Assembly (NCBI GenBank): GCA_027858795.1
Contig: JAQICF010000007.1
Span: 1-10,089 of the forward strand
Direction of reading: 5' to 3'
Origin: Candidatus Delongbacteria bacterium
GTDB taxonomy: Bacteria; Delongbacteria; UBA4055
DNA: 10,089 bases
Every line of letters begins with the position of its first letter. Within the stretch, counting starts at the first letter, position 1. Below the pieces are notes generated by a model that was not told the origin of the DNA, did no database searches, and saw nothing but the letters and a program-made list of their open reading frames with translations. The translations under genes were made by a program, and so were the position numbers. Positions 1 through 4,710 of the stretch are shown here, one piece after another.

Positions 1-123
1 TGCACCCGCACCCGCAATCTCTAATTTCTTTATGCTTTCTACAGAATTTGTTAAACTGCAAGATCCAACAATAATAGGATTTTTAAGTTTTAAACCCATT
101 ACATTTAATGATAGATCTATCAT
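1..123 (-). CDS. Dihydroorotate dehydrogenase-like flavoprotein, N-terminal 41 residues (3' end outside window)
   Basis: The minus-strand frame from the ATG at 123 stays open to the window edge. It begins MIDLSLNVMGLKLKNP, then IIVGSCSLTNSVESIKKLE and a run ending AGAGA. The pattern 'GL.LKNPIIVGSCSLTNS...IKKLE.AGAGA' is typical of the PyrD-like proteins annotated as dihydroorotate dehydrogenase-like, FMN-binding TIM-barrel oxidoreductases. The first strand and the glycine-rich turn are visible here. FMN-contacting and catalytic residues lie beyond the window, so true pyrimidine synthesis versus another dihydropyrimidine-type oxidation cannot be decided. An AGAGG ribosome site lies about 6 bases before the ATG and supports this start. 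A GTTAGAA heptamer array sits just upstream of the ribosome site. The gene is separated from the preceding diiron gene by a 323-base repeat-filled gap, so it probably has its own promoter. Confidence 0.8.
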   Translation of the reverse strand, partial: MIDLSLNVMGLKLKNPIIVGSCSLTNSVESIKKLEIAGAGA

Positions 124-142
124 AGTTCGCCTCTTTTTTTAA

Positions 143-166
143 GTTAGAAGTTAGAAATTAGAAGTT
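143..166. repeat. GTTAGAA heptamer array (short copy)
   Basis: Two perfect GTTAGAA units, one ATTAGAA unit and a partial GTT. The array lies about 20 bases upstream of the start of the dihydroorotate dehydrogenase-like gene, just before its ribosome site. Related arrays occur at 1604-1652 and 9340-9381. Confidence 0.85.
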
Positions 167-236
167 CCTTCCATATCTTCCTTTCTTACTTGTTACGCCA
201 TCCTCATGCTTAGACAAGGTAATACTCCTTTTTTCT

Positions 237-259
237 ACAAGGGGCTGAAGCCACCTTGT
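237..259. repeat. Hairpin repeat, family A copy 1
   Basis: ACAAGG plus GGCT pairs with AGCC plus CCTTGT around a GA turn, with one bulged A, giving a 10-bp imperfect stem. The same core with one loop change recurs at 929-949, which marks it as a dispersed repeat and not a one-off structure. Confidence 0.75.
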
Positions 260-304
260 TCTCTCTTATCTGTTATCCTGTAAAAATCTTTTTCGTGTGT
301 AATT

Positions 305-324
305 AGACGCAAAGTGTTGCGTCT
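305..324. repeat. Perfect 8-bp inverted repeat, family B
   Basis: AGACGCAA and TTGCGTCT flank the loop AGTG. The right flank continues CTACA. This resembles the GTAGAGACGC-type palindromes that are dispersed in some bacterial genomes, cyanobacteria among them; that likeness is from memory. No T-run follows on either strand. Confidence 0.75.
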
Positions 325-340
325 CTACACCCTCATGTTT

Positions 341-360
341 TCTCTGTGCCCTCTGTGGTA
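341..360. repeat. CTCTGTG direct repeat, family C
   Basis: CTCTGTGCC is followed directly by CTCTGTGGT, a two-unit 9-base direct repeat. A related piece, TCTCTGTGTCC, occurs at 1710-1720 in another intergenic gap. Confidence 0.55.
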
Positions 361-388
361 ATTATCTTTTTATCTTTTGATTCGTTAC

Positions 389-411
389 GGGTCGGAGGTA
401 AACCCCGACCC
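389..411. repeat. Hairpin repeat, family D
   Basis: GGGTCGG and CCGACCC form a 7-bp GC-rich stem. After one bulged A it continues as GG/CC around a TAAA loop. The GC-richness contrasts sharply with the AT-rich surroundings. No T-run follows, so a terminator is unlikely. Confidence 0.7.
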
Positions 412-446
412 TATAGCTTTAATTATCAATTATGAATTGTAAATTG

Positions 447-899
447 TTAGTTATCTCTCAGTACTTTATCATCATAAATCTTTTCGAACTTTAGCTTATG
501 CTCTGATTCGTCTGCAGCAAGTCTAAGAAGTAATTTTTCTACTTCAGTACCAGCCATTTTTGCAGCGAAAGTCTGATAAAGATTTTTTGCAGCTTCTTCT
601 CTTTTCATAGCAATAAGAATTATATCTTCAAAACTCATATCATCTGTAGGTTCAATTTCGACCAAGTAATCACTTAATGTTAGATCGTGAATCTCTTTTT
701 CAACAAGATTGACTAAACCCTCTTTTCTAATATTTTCTAATTGAACAATATGGCCTCTCTCAAAGTTTTCAAACTCTTTAAGCATATCTTTAATAGCAGT
801 AAATTTTGTTTTCGTTTGAAGATCACTATAAAACTCAACAGCTTCTTTCTCAGCCTCTACAGCAAAGTCGATAATTTCGTTGAACTTTTCTTTTTTCAT
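447..899 (-). CDS. Rubrerythrin-like diiron protein without rubredoxin domain
   Basis: A 150-residue ferritin-like four-helix protein. Each half carries a likely diiron ligand set: E19 in the first helix (EKEAVEFY), E47xxH50 in the second, E101/E102 in the third (KREEAAKNLY), and E131xxH134 in the fourth (DESEH). There is no cysteine pair, so the rubredoxin-type electron-transfer tail of classical rubrerythrin is absent. Proteins of this family (COG1633 type) are thought to reduce peroxide or sense or store iron, receiving electrons from a separate carrier. Rubredoxin encoded at 4082-3924 is a possible partner, which is inference. AGAGG lies about 6 bases before the ATG. It sits downstream of rubrerythrin across a 102-base gap with two hairpin repeats, so co-transcription is uncertain. 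Confidence 0.85.
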   Translation of the reverse strand: MKKEKFNEIIDFAVEAEKEAVEFYSDLQTKTKFTAIKDMLKEFENFERGHIVQLENIRKEGLVNLVEKEIHDLTLSDYLVEIEPTDDMSFEDIILIAMKREEAAKNLYQTFAAKMAGTEVEKLLLRLAADESEHKLKFEKIYDDKVLRDN

Positions 900-928
900 T
901 TCGTCCTCTTTTTTAATTCTTTACACTG

Positions 929-949
929 CAAGGGGCTAAAGCCACCTTG
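929..949. repeat. Hairpin repeat, family A copy 2
   Basis: CAAGG plus GGCT pairs with AGCC plus CCTTG around an AA turn, with one bulged A. It is nearly identical to 237-259; the TGAA turn there is TAAA here. It lies between the rubrerythrin gene and the following diiron gene. Confidence 0.75.
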
Positions 950-971
950 TTCCAAAATCTTTTATTCGGAA

Positions 972-989
972 AAGGGATTTCAACCCCTT
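972..989. repeat. Small inverted repeat
   Basis: AAGGG and CCCTT flank an 8-base loop ATTTCAAC. It stands 22 bases from the family A hairpin and shares its AAGGG/CCCTT character, so it may be a diverged relative. The stem is only 5 bp. Confidence 0.5.
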
Positions 990-1001
990 GTGGTATCTGT
1001 G

Positions 1002-1574
1002 TTAGTAGTTATATTCCTTCAATTCAAAGTAAGATTGAGGATGTAAACATGCTGGACATATCTCAGGTGCTTTTTTACCTTCGTGCAGATAACCACAGTT
1101 TAGGCATTTCCAAGTACATGTACCATCTTTTTCAAATACTTTGCCATTCTCAATGTTCTTGTATAGTTTTATATAACGTTCTTCATGAGCTTTTTCTACT
1201 TCAGCTATCTTTCTGAAACAAACTGCAACGTCCTTAAATCCTTCTTCATCTGCAATTTTAGCAAATTCGGGATATAACCCTGTCCATTCTTCATTTTCAC
1301 CTTCTGCTGCTGCTTTAAGGTTTTCAAGTGTTGTACCTATTTTTCCAGCAGGATACATAGCAGTAATTTCAACTCCACCACCTTCAAGGAATTTAAAAAA
1401 TCTCTTGGCATGTTCTTTTTCGTTTAATGCTGTTTCTGTGAAGATCGCTGATATTTGAACAAGTCCTTCTTTTTTTGCCTGTGATGCAAAATAGTCATAT
1501 CTCATTCTTGCTTGGGATTCTCCAGCAAAAGCTTTTAATAGATTTTTTTCAGTTTTAGTACCTTTTATACTCAT
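1002..1574 (-). CDS. rbr: Rubrerythrin (NADH-linked peroxide reductase)
   Basis: A 190-residue classical rubrerythrin, full length for the family. The N-terminal diiron domain (about 1-145) shows E19 (FAGES), E52 and H55 (NEKEHAK), E93/E96 (GENEEW) and E127/H130 ([10 protein letters not shown]). The C-terminal rubredoxin-like domain (about 150-188) has C157xxC160 and C173xxC176 for a single Fe(SCys)4 centre. The family reduces H2O2 to water in the cytoplasm of anaerobes, with electrons from rubredoxin or NADH:rubredoxin oxidoreductase; no such oxidoreductase lies in this window. AGGAG precedes the ATG by about 8 bases. The last codons (YNY plus stop) fall in a 12-base sequence, ATAACTACTAAC on the minus strand, that also follows the desulfoferrodoxin stop. 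A heptamer array lies in the leader. Confidence 0.97.
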   Translation of the reverse strand: MSIKGTKTEKNLLKAFAGESQARMRYDYFASQAKKEGLVQISAIFTETALNEKEHAKRFFKFLEGGGVEITAMYPAGKIGTTLENLKAAAEGENEEWTGLYPEFAKIADEEGFKDVAVCFRKIAEVEKAHEERYIKLYKNIENGKVFEKDGTCTWKCLNCGYLHEGKKAPEICPACLHPQSYFELKEYNY

Positions 1575-1603
1575 TTTGCTACTCCTGAAATTTTATTTTT
1601 TAA

Positions 1604-1652
1604 GTTAGAGGTTAGAAGTTAGAAGTTAGAAGTTAGAAGTTAGAAGTTAGAG
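1604..1652. repeat. GTTAGAA heptamer array (seven units)
   Basis: Seven contiguous 7-base units on the plus strand. Five are GTTAGAA, and the first and last are GTTAGAG. The array ends about 30 bases upstream of the rubrerythrin start codon, so it may lie in the 5' leader of that mRNA. Confidence 0.95.
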
Positions 1653-1657
1653 GAGAG

Positions 1658-1678
1658 ATTCTGAAATAAATTCAGAAT
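1658..1678. repeat. Perfect 8-bp inverted repeat, family F
   Basis: ATTCTGAA and TTCAGAAT flank ATAAA. It is directly next to the heptamer array, 5 bases after it. On the minus strand it lies upstream of the rubrerythrin leader and is followed by CTCTCC, not by a T-run. Confidence 0.75.
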
Positions 1679-1709
1679 GACACTTTTCTAATTCTCCATT
1701 CTCCTTTTG

Positions 1710-1747
1710 TCTCTGTGTCCGGCGCCTGTACTGAGCCTGTCGAAGTA
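1710..1747. repeat. CTCTGTG element joined to a GCCTGT palindromic element
   Basis: TCTCTGTGTCC (1710-1720, like 341-360) runs into a GC-rich piece with the palindrome GGCGCC (1721-1726). GCCTGT occurs twice, at 1724 and 1735, and TACT/AGTA arms lie at 1729-1732 and 1744-1747. The minus-strand reading CTTCGACAGGCTCAG resembles a dispersed intergenic repeat I have seen in several bacterial groups; that is recollection, not shown by this window. Confidence 0.5.
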
Positions 1748-1816
1748 TGGTTCAATCTTATAATCTTTTGATTTTCCCTTGAATATTGGTTATTCCGTAT
1801 TGGAAGTTAGTAGTTA

Positions 1817-2197
1817 TTATCCTTTTTTCCATAATCCGTGAATCGAACAGTATTCTCTTGCAACTAATTTATCGCTATAAGGCACAAAAAACTCAGCTTG
1901 AGGTTTTTGACCTGGTTTAAGAAATTTCTTTTGAGAATAATCACCATTTATTACTTCGATCCATTCAATAAAGTGATCATCTGCCATTGGATGTTCAACG
2001 GAACCAACTTTTACTAAAATTCCATTTTCAGTTTTCTCTATTACAGGTAAATGCTTCTCATTACCAGCATCTTCAACTTTTGCCTGCATGATGTTCATTG
2101 GTTGACCACAACAAACTAATTCACCTTGACCCTGATGCACAACTTCTACAATGTTGCCACAAAGAGCACATTTATAAATCTGTTGAAATTTTGCCAT
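1817..2197 (-). CDS. dfx: Desulfoferrodoxin (2Fe superoxide reductase)
   Basis: A 126-residue protein that matches two-iron desulfoferrodoxin in length and residues. The N-terminal desulforedoxin-like domain (1-37) has C10xxC13 and C29-C30 for the Fe(SCys)4 centre I. The catalytic domain carries the His4Cys centre II: H49 in the EKHLP motif (E47 and K48 are the known superoxide-guiding residues), H69 (EHPM), H75 (DDHFIEW), C117 and H120 (CSIHGLW). The enzyme reduces superoxide to H2O2 without making O2, with electrons from rubredoxin. The H2O2 is then a substrate for the rubrerythrin encoded next. AAGGAG precedes the ATG, and only 22 bases separate it from the ferritin stop, so the two are likely co-transcribed. 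Two consecutive stop codons (TAA TAA) end the gene. Confidence 0.98.
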   Translation of the reverse strand: MAKFQQIYKCALCGNIVEVVHQGQGELVCCGQPMNIMQAKVEDAGNEKHLPVIEKTENGILVKVGSVEHPMADDHFIEWIEVINGDYSQKKFLKPGQKPQAEFFVPYSDKLVAREYCSIHGLWKKG

Positions 2198-2219
2198 AAT
2201 AATCTCCTTTTATTTTATT

Positions 2220-2735
2220 TTATTTTAAAACAGGATTGAGTGGCACATAAACCCTTGCTGCTAATTCTTTATCCAGCATGAATATACCATTCGAGTCAGC
2301 CTTGATCAAATTTAATTTATCTACGATCGTTCTTGCGTTGTCCTCTTCCTCTACCTGCTCATCTATGTACCATTGAAGCAGGTTGAAAGTAGCTCTATCT
2401 TTTTCCTTTTCAGCGATGTCAACAATATTATTTATACATTCAGTTATATGTTGTTCATGTTTCAATGCAGCTTTGAATACATCAATCGGGGATTTCCACT
2501 CGTGACCAGGTTCGTCAATTTTAAGAAGTTTGACATTTGAACCGTGAGCTAGAAGATAATTGTAAAACTTCATAGCATGGTCTCTTTCTTCTTTATGTTG
2601 AACATCCATCCAGTTTGCACAACCTGCAAGACCATTATTAGAAAAATAGGCAGACATTGATAGGTATAAATGTGATGAGTATAATTCTTCTTGAATTTGT
2701 TTATTTATTGCATCTTCCACTTTTTTTTTCAACAT
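2220..2735 (-). CDS. ftnA: Bacterial non-haem ferritin
   Basis: A 171-residue ferritin of the FtnA type. It forms a 24-subunit cytoplasmic shell that oxidises Fe(II) and stores Fe(III). Ferroxidase ligands fit E. coli FtnA numbering: E17 (QEELYSS), E50 and H53 (KEERDH), E94 (KHEQH), Q127 and E130 (DEQVEEE). There is no haem-binding bacterioferritin signature. By removing free Fe(II) it limits Fenton chemistry, which fits its place among oxygen-defence genes. The start ATG at 2735 follows an AGGAG whose first bases are the TAG stop of the flavodiiron gene. The two genes are therefore 9 bases apart and probably translationally coupled. Another ATG 5 bases upstream is out of frame. Confidence 0.97.
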   Translation of the reverse strand: MLKKKVEDAINKQIQEELYSSHLYLSMSAYFSNNGLAGCANWMDVQHKEERDHAMKFYNYLLAHGSNVKLLKIDEPGHEWKSPIDVFKAALKHEQHITECINNIVDIAEKEKDRATFNLLQWYIDEQVEEEDNARTIVDKLNLIKADSNGIFMLDKELAARVYVPLNPVLK

Positions 2736-2744
2736 GGCATACTC

Positions 2745-3920
2745 CTATAAAGATTTATGTTTTTCTACAATGGTTTCAATCAACTTATCTAATTCTTTAA
2801 AATCATCTTCAGCAGGTCTTCCTTTAACCAATACAGGATCAAGTAAGTCAATTTTTAAATTTCCTAAAAGACCTTTAAGTTGTTCTACCATTTTTCCACC
2901 CCATCCGTATGAACCAATTATTCCAACAAATTTTGTTTTTGGTCTTAATGCATTCATTAAAAATGTAGCATAAACGGCTGCGGGATGAGCACCTGCCAAT
3001 ACAGTCGGAGTTGCTACAATGACAGTAGCTGCATCAACTAAAGACATAGCTAATTCTCCAACATCAGTTTTAGGAAGGTTAAATGGTTTTACATTAATTT
3101 CTTTTTTTATCAATTCATCTACAAGGTAATCTACCATTATTAATGTACTTTCGTGCATAGATACGTAAGGAATTATAACTTCATTTTTAACTTCCTCAGA
3201 GATCCACTCTTTATACGCTTCTATAATAGTTGAAGGTGATTGCCATATTGGTCCATGACTAGGAGCTATCATTTTAATATCCAGATCTGCTAATTTTTCA
3301 ATATTCTTTCTGATTATTGATCTAAAAGGCATCATGATTTCAGCATAATATCTTTTAGCACCTTCAATAACTTTTGGATTTTCTTCTGCGAATAATTTGG
3401 AAGATGCAAAATGAGATCCAAAGAAATCACAACTGAACAGAATATTATCCTCTTCAAGATATGTTACCATTGTTTCAGGCCAGTGTACCCAGGGTGTCAT
3501 TATGAACTTGAGAGTTTTATCACCAAGAGACAAAGTATCTCCATCATTTATCACCTTAAATTTTGAATCATTAATATATAGATGATCGATCTCAAAACTT
3601 TTACATTTCTGATTTGTAACAACGACAGCTTCAGGAAAATGCTCAAGTATTAAAGGAATAGCACCGGAGTGATCTTGCTCAGCATGATTTGTAACAATGT
3701 AGTCAAGTTTTTCAATGCCAAGTTCATGAAGGTTCGCGAGTAATTCCATTTCTTTTTCAGGATCAACAGAATCTATCAAGGCTGTTTTTTCACTACCTTT
3801 TACAATGTAAGCATTATAACTGGTCCCATCAGGAAGTGGAATAAGTTCATCAAATATCTTTCTATCCCAGTCTATAGCACCAACATAATGCACATTAGGA
3901 GTTAATTTTCTAACAGCCAT
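2745..3920 (-). CDS. fprA: A-type flavodiiron protein (O2/NO reductase)
   Basis: A 391-residue two-domain flavodiiron protein. The metallo-beta-lactamase-like domain (about 1-250) has the diiron ligands H79xE81xD83-H84 (TNHAEQDHSG), H146 (PWVHWPET), D165 (SCDFFGSH) and H222 (PSHGPIW). The flavodoxin-like domain (about 251-391) shows the FMN phosphate loop SMHEST at 254-259, then TPTVLAGAHP and GSYGWGG. The phosphate loop has Glu at 257 where I expect Gly, a minor oddity. The protein reduces O2 to water, or NO to N2O, with electrons from rubredoxin, whose gene ends 3 bases upstream. The GAGGAGG ribosome site lies inside the last codons of the rubredoxin gene, indicating one mRNA and coupled translation. 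No fused C-terminal rubredoxin or flavin reductase domain is present. Confidence 0.97.
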   Translation of the reverse strand: MAVRKLTPNVHYVGAIDWDRKIFDELIPLPDGTSYNAYIVKGSEKTALIDSVDPEKEMELLANLHELGIEKLDYIVTNHAEQDHSGAIPLILEHFPEAVVVTNQKCKSFEIDHLYINDSKFKVINDGDTLSLGDKTLKFIMTPWVHWPETMVTYLEEDNILFSCDFFGSHFASSKLFAEENPKVIEGAKRYYAEIMMPFRSIIRKNIEKLADLDIKMIAPSHGPIWQSPSTIIEAYKEWISEEVKNEVIIPYVSMHESTLIMVDYLVDELIKKEINVKPFNLPKTDVGELAMSLVDAATVIVATPTVLAGAHPAAVYATFLMNALRPKTKFVGIIGSYGWGGKMVEQLKGLLGNLKIDLLDPVLVKGRPAEDDFKELDKLIETIVEKHKSL

Positions 3921-3923
3921 TTA

Positions 3924-4082
3924 TTAAGCCTCCTCAAAGTCATCTTTACCTACTCCACAAATTGGACAAACCCAATCTTCAGGGATATCTTCAAAAGATG
4001 TTCCGGGTTTAATTCCACTATCAGGATCACCTTCGGCAGGATCATAAACATATCCACACACTGTACAAATATACTTTTTCAT
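3924..4082 (-). CDS. rd: Rubredoxin
   Basis: A 52-residue rubredoxin beginning [19 protein letters not shown]. It has C6xxC9GY and C39PxC42G as the four iron ligands and the usual aromatic core residues (Y4, Y11, Y13, W37). It is a one-electron Fe(SCys)4 carrier in the cytoplasm and the expected donor for the flavodiiron protein, desulfoferrodoxin and rubrerythrin encoded just downstream. AAGGAG stands 7 bases before the ATG. The stop TAA is followed after 3 bases by the flavodiiron ATG. The leader (4083-4171) carries a plausible promoter with a weak PerR-box-like sequence over its -10. This is the first gene of the likely rd-fprA-ftnA-dfx operon. Confidence 0.98.
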   Translation of the reverse strand: MKKYICTVCGYVYDPAEGDPDSGIKPGTSFEDIPEDWVCPICGVGKDDFEEA

Positions 4083-4140
4083 TTTGTTCTCCTTATTTTA
4101 GTTTTTTTTCGATATTTATCTACACAATTTGACTACTTGT

Positions 4141-4169
4141 TAATATATCTTATAAAGTGATTAGTTCAA
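4141..4169 (-). promoter_or_regulatory. Putative rubredoxin operon promoter with weak PerR-box-like overlap
   Basis: On the minus strand TTGAAC (4169-4164), a 16-base spacer and TATATT (4147-4142) form a reasonable sigma70 promoter. Plus-strand 4141-4155, TAATATATCTTATAA, matches the PerR-box consensus TTATAATNATTATAA at 10 of 14 fixed positions and covers the -10. In such AT-rich DNA this match could be chance. Confidence 0.4.
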
Positions 4170-4171
4170 AA

Positions 4172-4600
4172 TTAATTATTATTTGTTTTTTTATTTTTTT
4201 TTAAACAATTTTCGCACACACCTTTGTAATCACCGTAGAATTCTTCTATTTTATGCTTGTAGTTCTTAAATTTCTCTAAATACGGTAATGAAATATCCAC
4301 GTCATAGATACTCTTACACTTTCTGCAGATAAAATGATAATGTTCTGTTGTTTTATAATCAAATCTAAGTTCATTTGAATCCATGAACCTAAAAGCTTTG
4401 ATAATATTATTTTTCACCATAACATCAATATTGTTATATATTGTTGTCTTTGATAGAGCCGGTGAATTAATTTTGATTGCTTTATAAATCTCATCAGCAC
4501 TTGGATGAACTCTGTTATGATCTAGGAATCCTAAAATATCTAATCTCTGTGGCGTGATCTTAAGCTTATGTTCTTTTAGCGCTTTAATATATTGTTCCAT
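4172..4600 (-). CDS. perR: PerR-type Fur family peroxide-sensing repressor
   Basis: A 142-residue Fur-family protein. The winged-helix DNA-binding half (about 1-80) has ITPQRLDIL and the recognition region LSKTTIYNNI. The regulatory metal site has H32 (VHPSADEIY), D81, H87, H89 (EHYHFIC) and D100. D81 lies in RFD, the position where PerR has Asp and Fur has Glu, so I call PerR rather than Fur. The structural zinc site is C92xxC95 and C129xxC132. H32 and H87 correspond to the two histidines oxidised by H2O2 in Bacillus PerR, so iron-based peroxide sensing looks intact. The C-terminus is a short Lys/Asn-rich tail. GAGGTG precedes the ATG. Its promoter carries a PerR-like palindrome, which suggests autoregulation. 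It precedes the oxygen-defence genes it probably controls. Confidence 0.9.
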   Translation of the reverse strand: MEQYIKALKEHKLKITPQRLDILGFLDHNRVHPSADEIYKAIKINSPALSKTTIYNNIDVMVKNNIIKAFRFMDSNELRFDYKTTEHYHFICRKCKSIYDVDISLPYLEKFKNYKHKIEEFYGDYKGVCENCLKKNKKTNNN

Positions 4601-4621
4601 GTAAACACCTCGTTGCTATTA

Positions 4622-4652
4622 TGTAATAATTACAATTTAAGAATTGTTACAA
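4622..4652 (-). promoter_or_regulatory. perR promoter with PerR-box palindrome
   Basis: TGTAAT-A-ATTACA at 4622-4634 is a perfect 6-1-6 inverted repeat. The 15-mer around it matches the PerR box TTATAATNATTATAA at 11 of 14 fixed positions. On the minus strand TTGTAA (4652-4647), a 17-base spacer and TTATTA (4629-4624) are a plausible -35/-10 pair. The palindrome therefore covers the -10, and bound PerR would block initiation of its own gene. The promoter call itself is tentative; the palindrome is certain. Confidence 0.6.
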
Positions 4653-4657
4653 CATTG

Positions 4658-4674
4658 TGATATGATAGATATCA
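4658..4674. promoter_or_regulatory. Second inverted repeat upstream of perR
   Basis: TGATAT and ATATCA flank GATAG, a perfect 6-bp inverted repeat 5 bases upstream of the putative perR -35. It is not PerR-box-like and has no following T-run, so it may be an operator for another regulator. Chance is possible in AT-rich DNA. Confidence 0.3.
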
Positions 4675-4710
4675 GAAAAAGAATAAAAACACAATTTGGA
4701 ATCGGTTTTT

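Larger units (their letters stand above)
124..446. other. Repeat-mosaic intergenic region
   Basis: This 323-base gap has no credible gene. It holds, left to right, a short GTTAGAA array (143-166), a hairpin (237-259), a second hairpin (305-324), a CTCTGTG direct repeat (341-360), a third hairpin (389-411) and an AT-rich stretch of ATTATCAATTATGAATTGT type (about 420-446). The hairpins differ in sequence and none is followed by a T-run on the minus strand, so they do not look like ordinary terminators. Confidence 0.75.

Noticed and set aside
305..411. Hairpins as rho-independent terminators for the upstream diiron gene
   Set aside because: None is followed by a T-run on the minus strand; they are better described as dispersed repeats.
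741..1216. Open frames on the plus strand (741-1046 and 947-1216)
   Set aside because: They lie antisense over the diiron gene, the repeat gap and rubrerythrin, have no family features and no convincing ribosome site.
1604..1652. CRISPR array
   Set aside because: The units are 7 bases and contiguous, with no spacers and no cas genes nearby.
2734..2973. Plus-strand open frame opposite the flavodiiron gene
   Set aside because: It is the antisense shadow of a well-supported gene, with no recognisable protein motif.
4172..4600. Fur or Zur instead of PerR
   Set aside because: Asp at 81, the two sensing histidines and the peroxide-defence neighbours favour PerR; a mixed iron-responsive role cannot be excluded.
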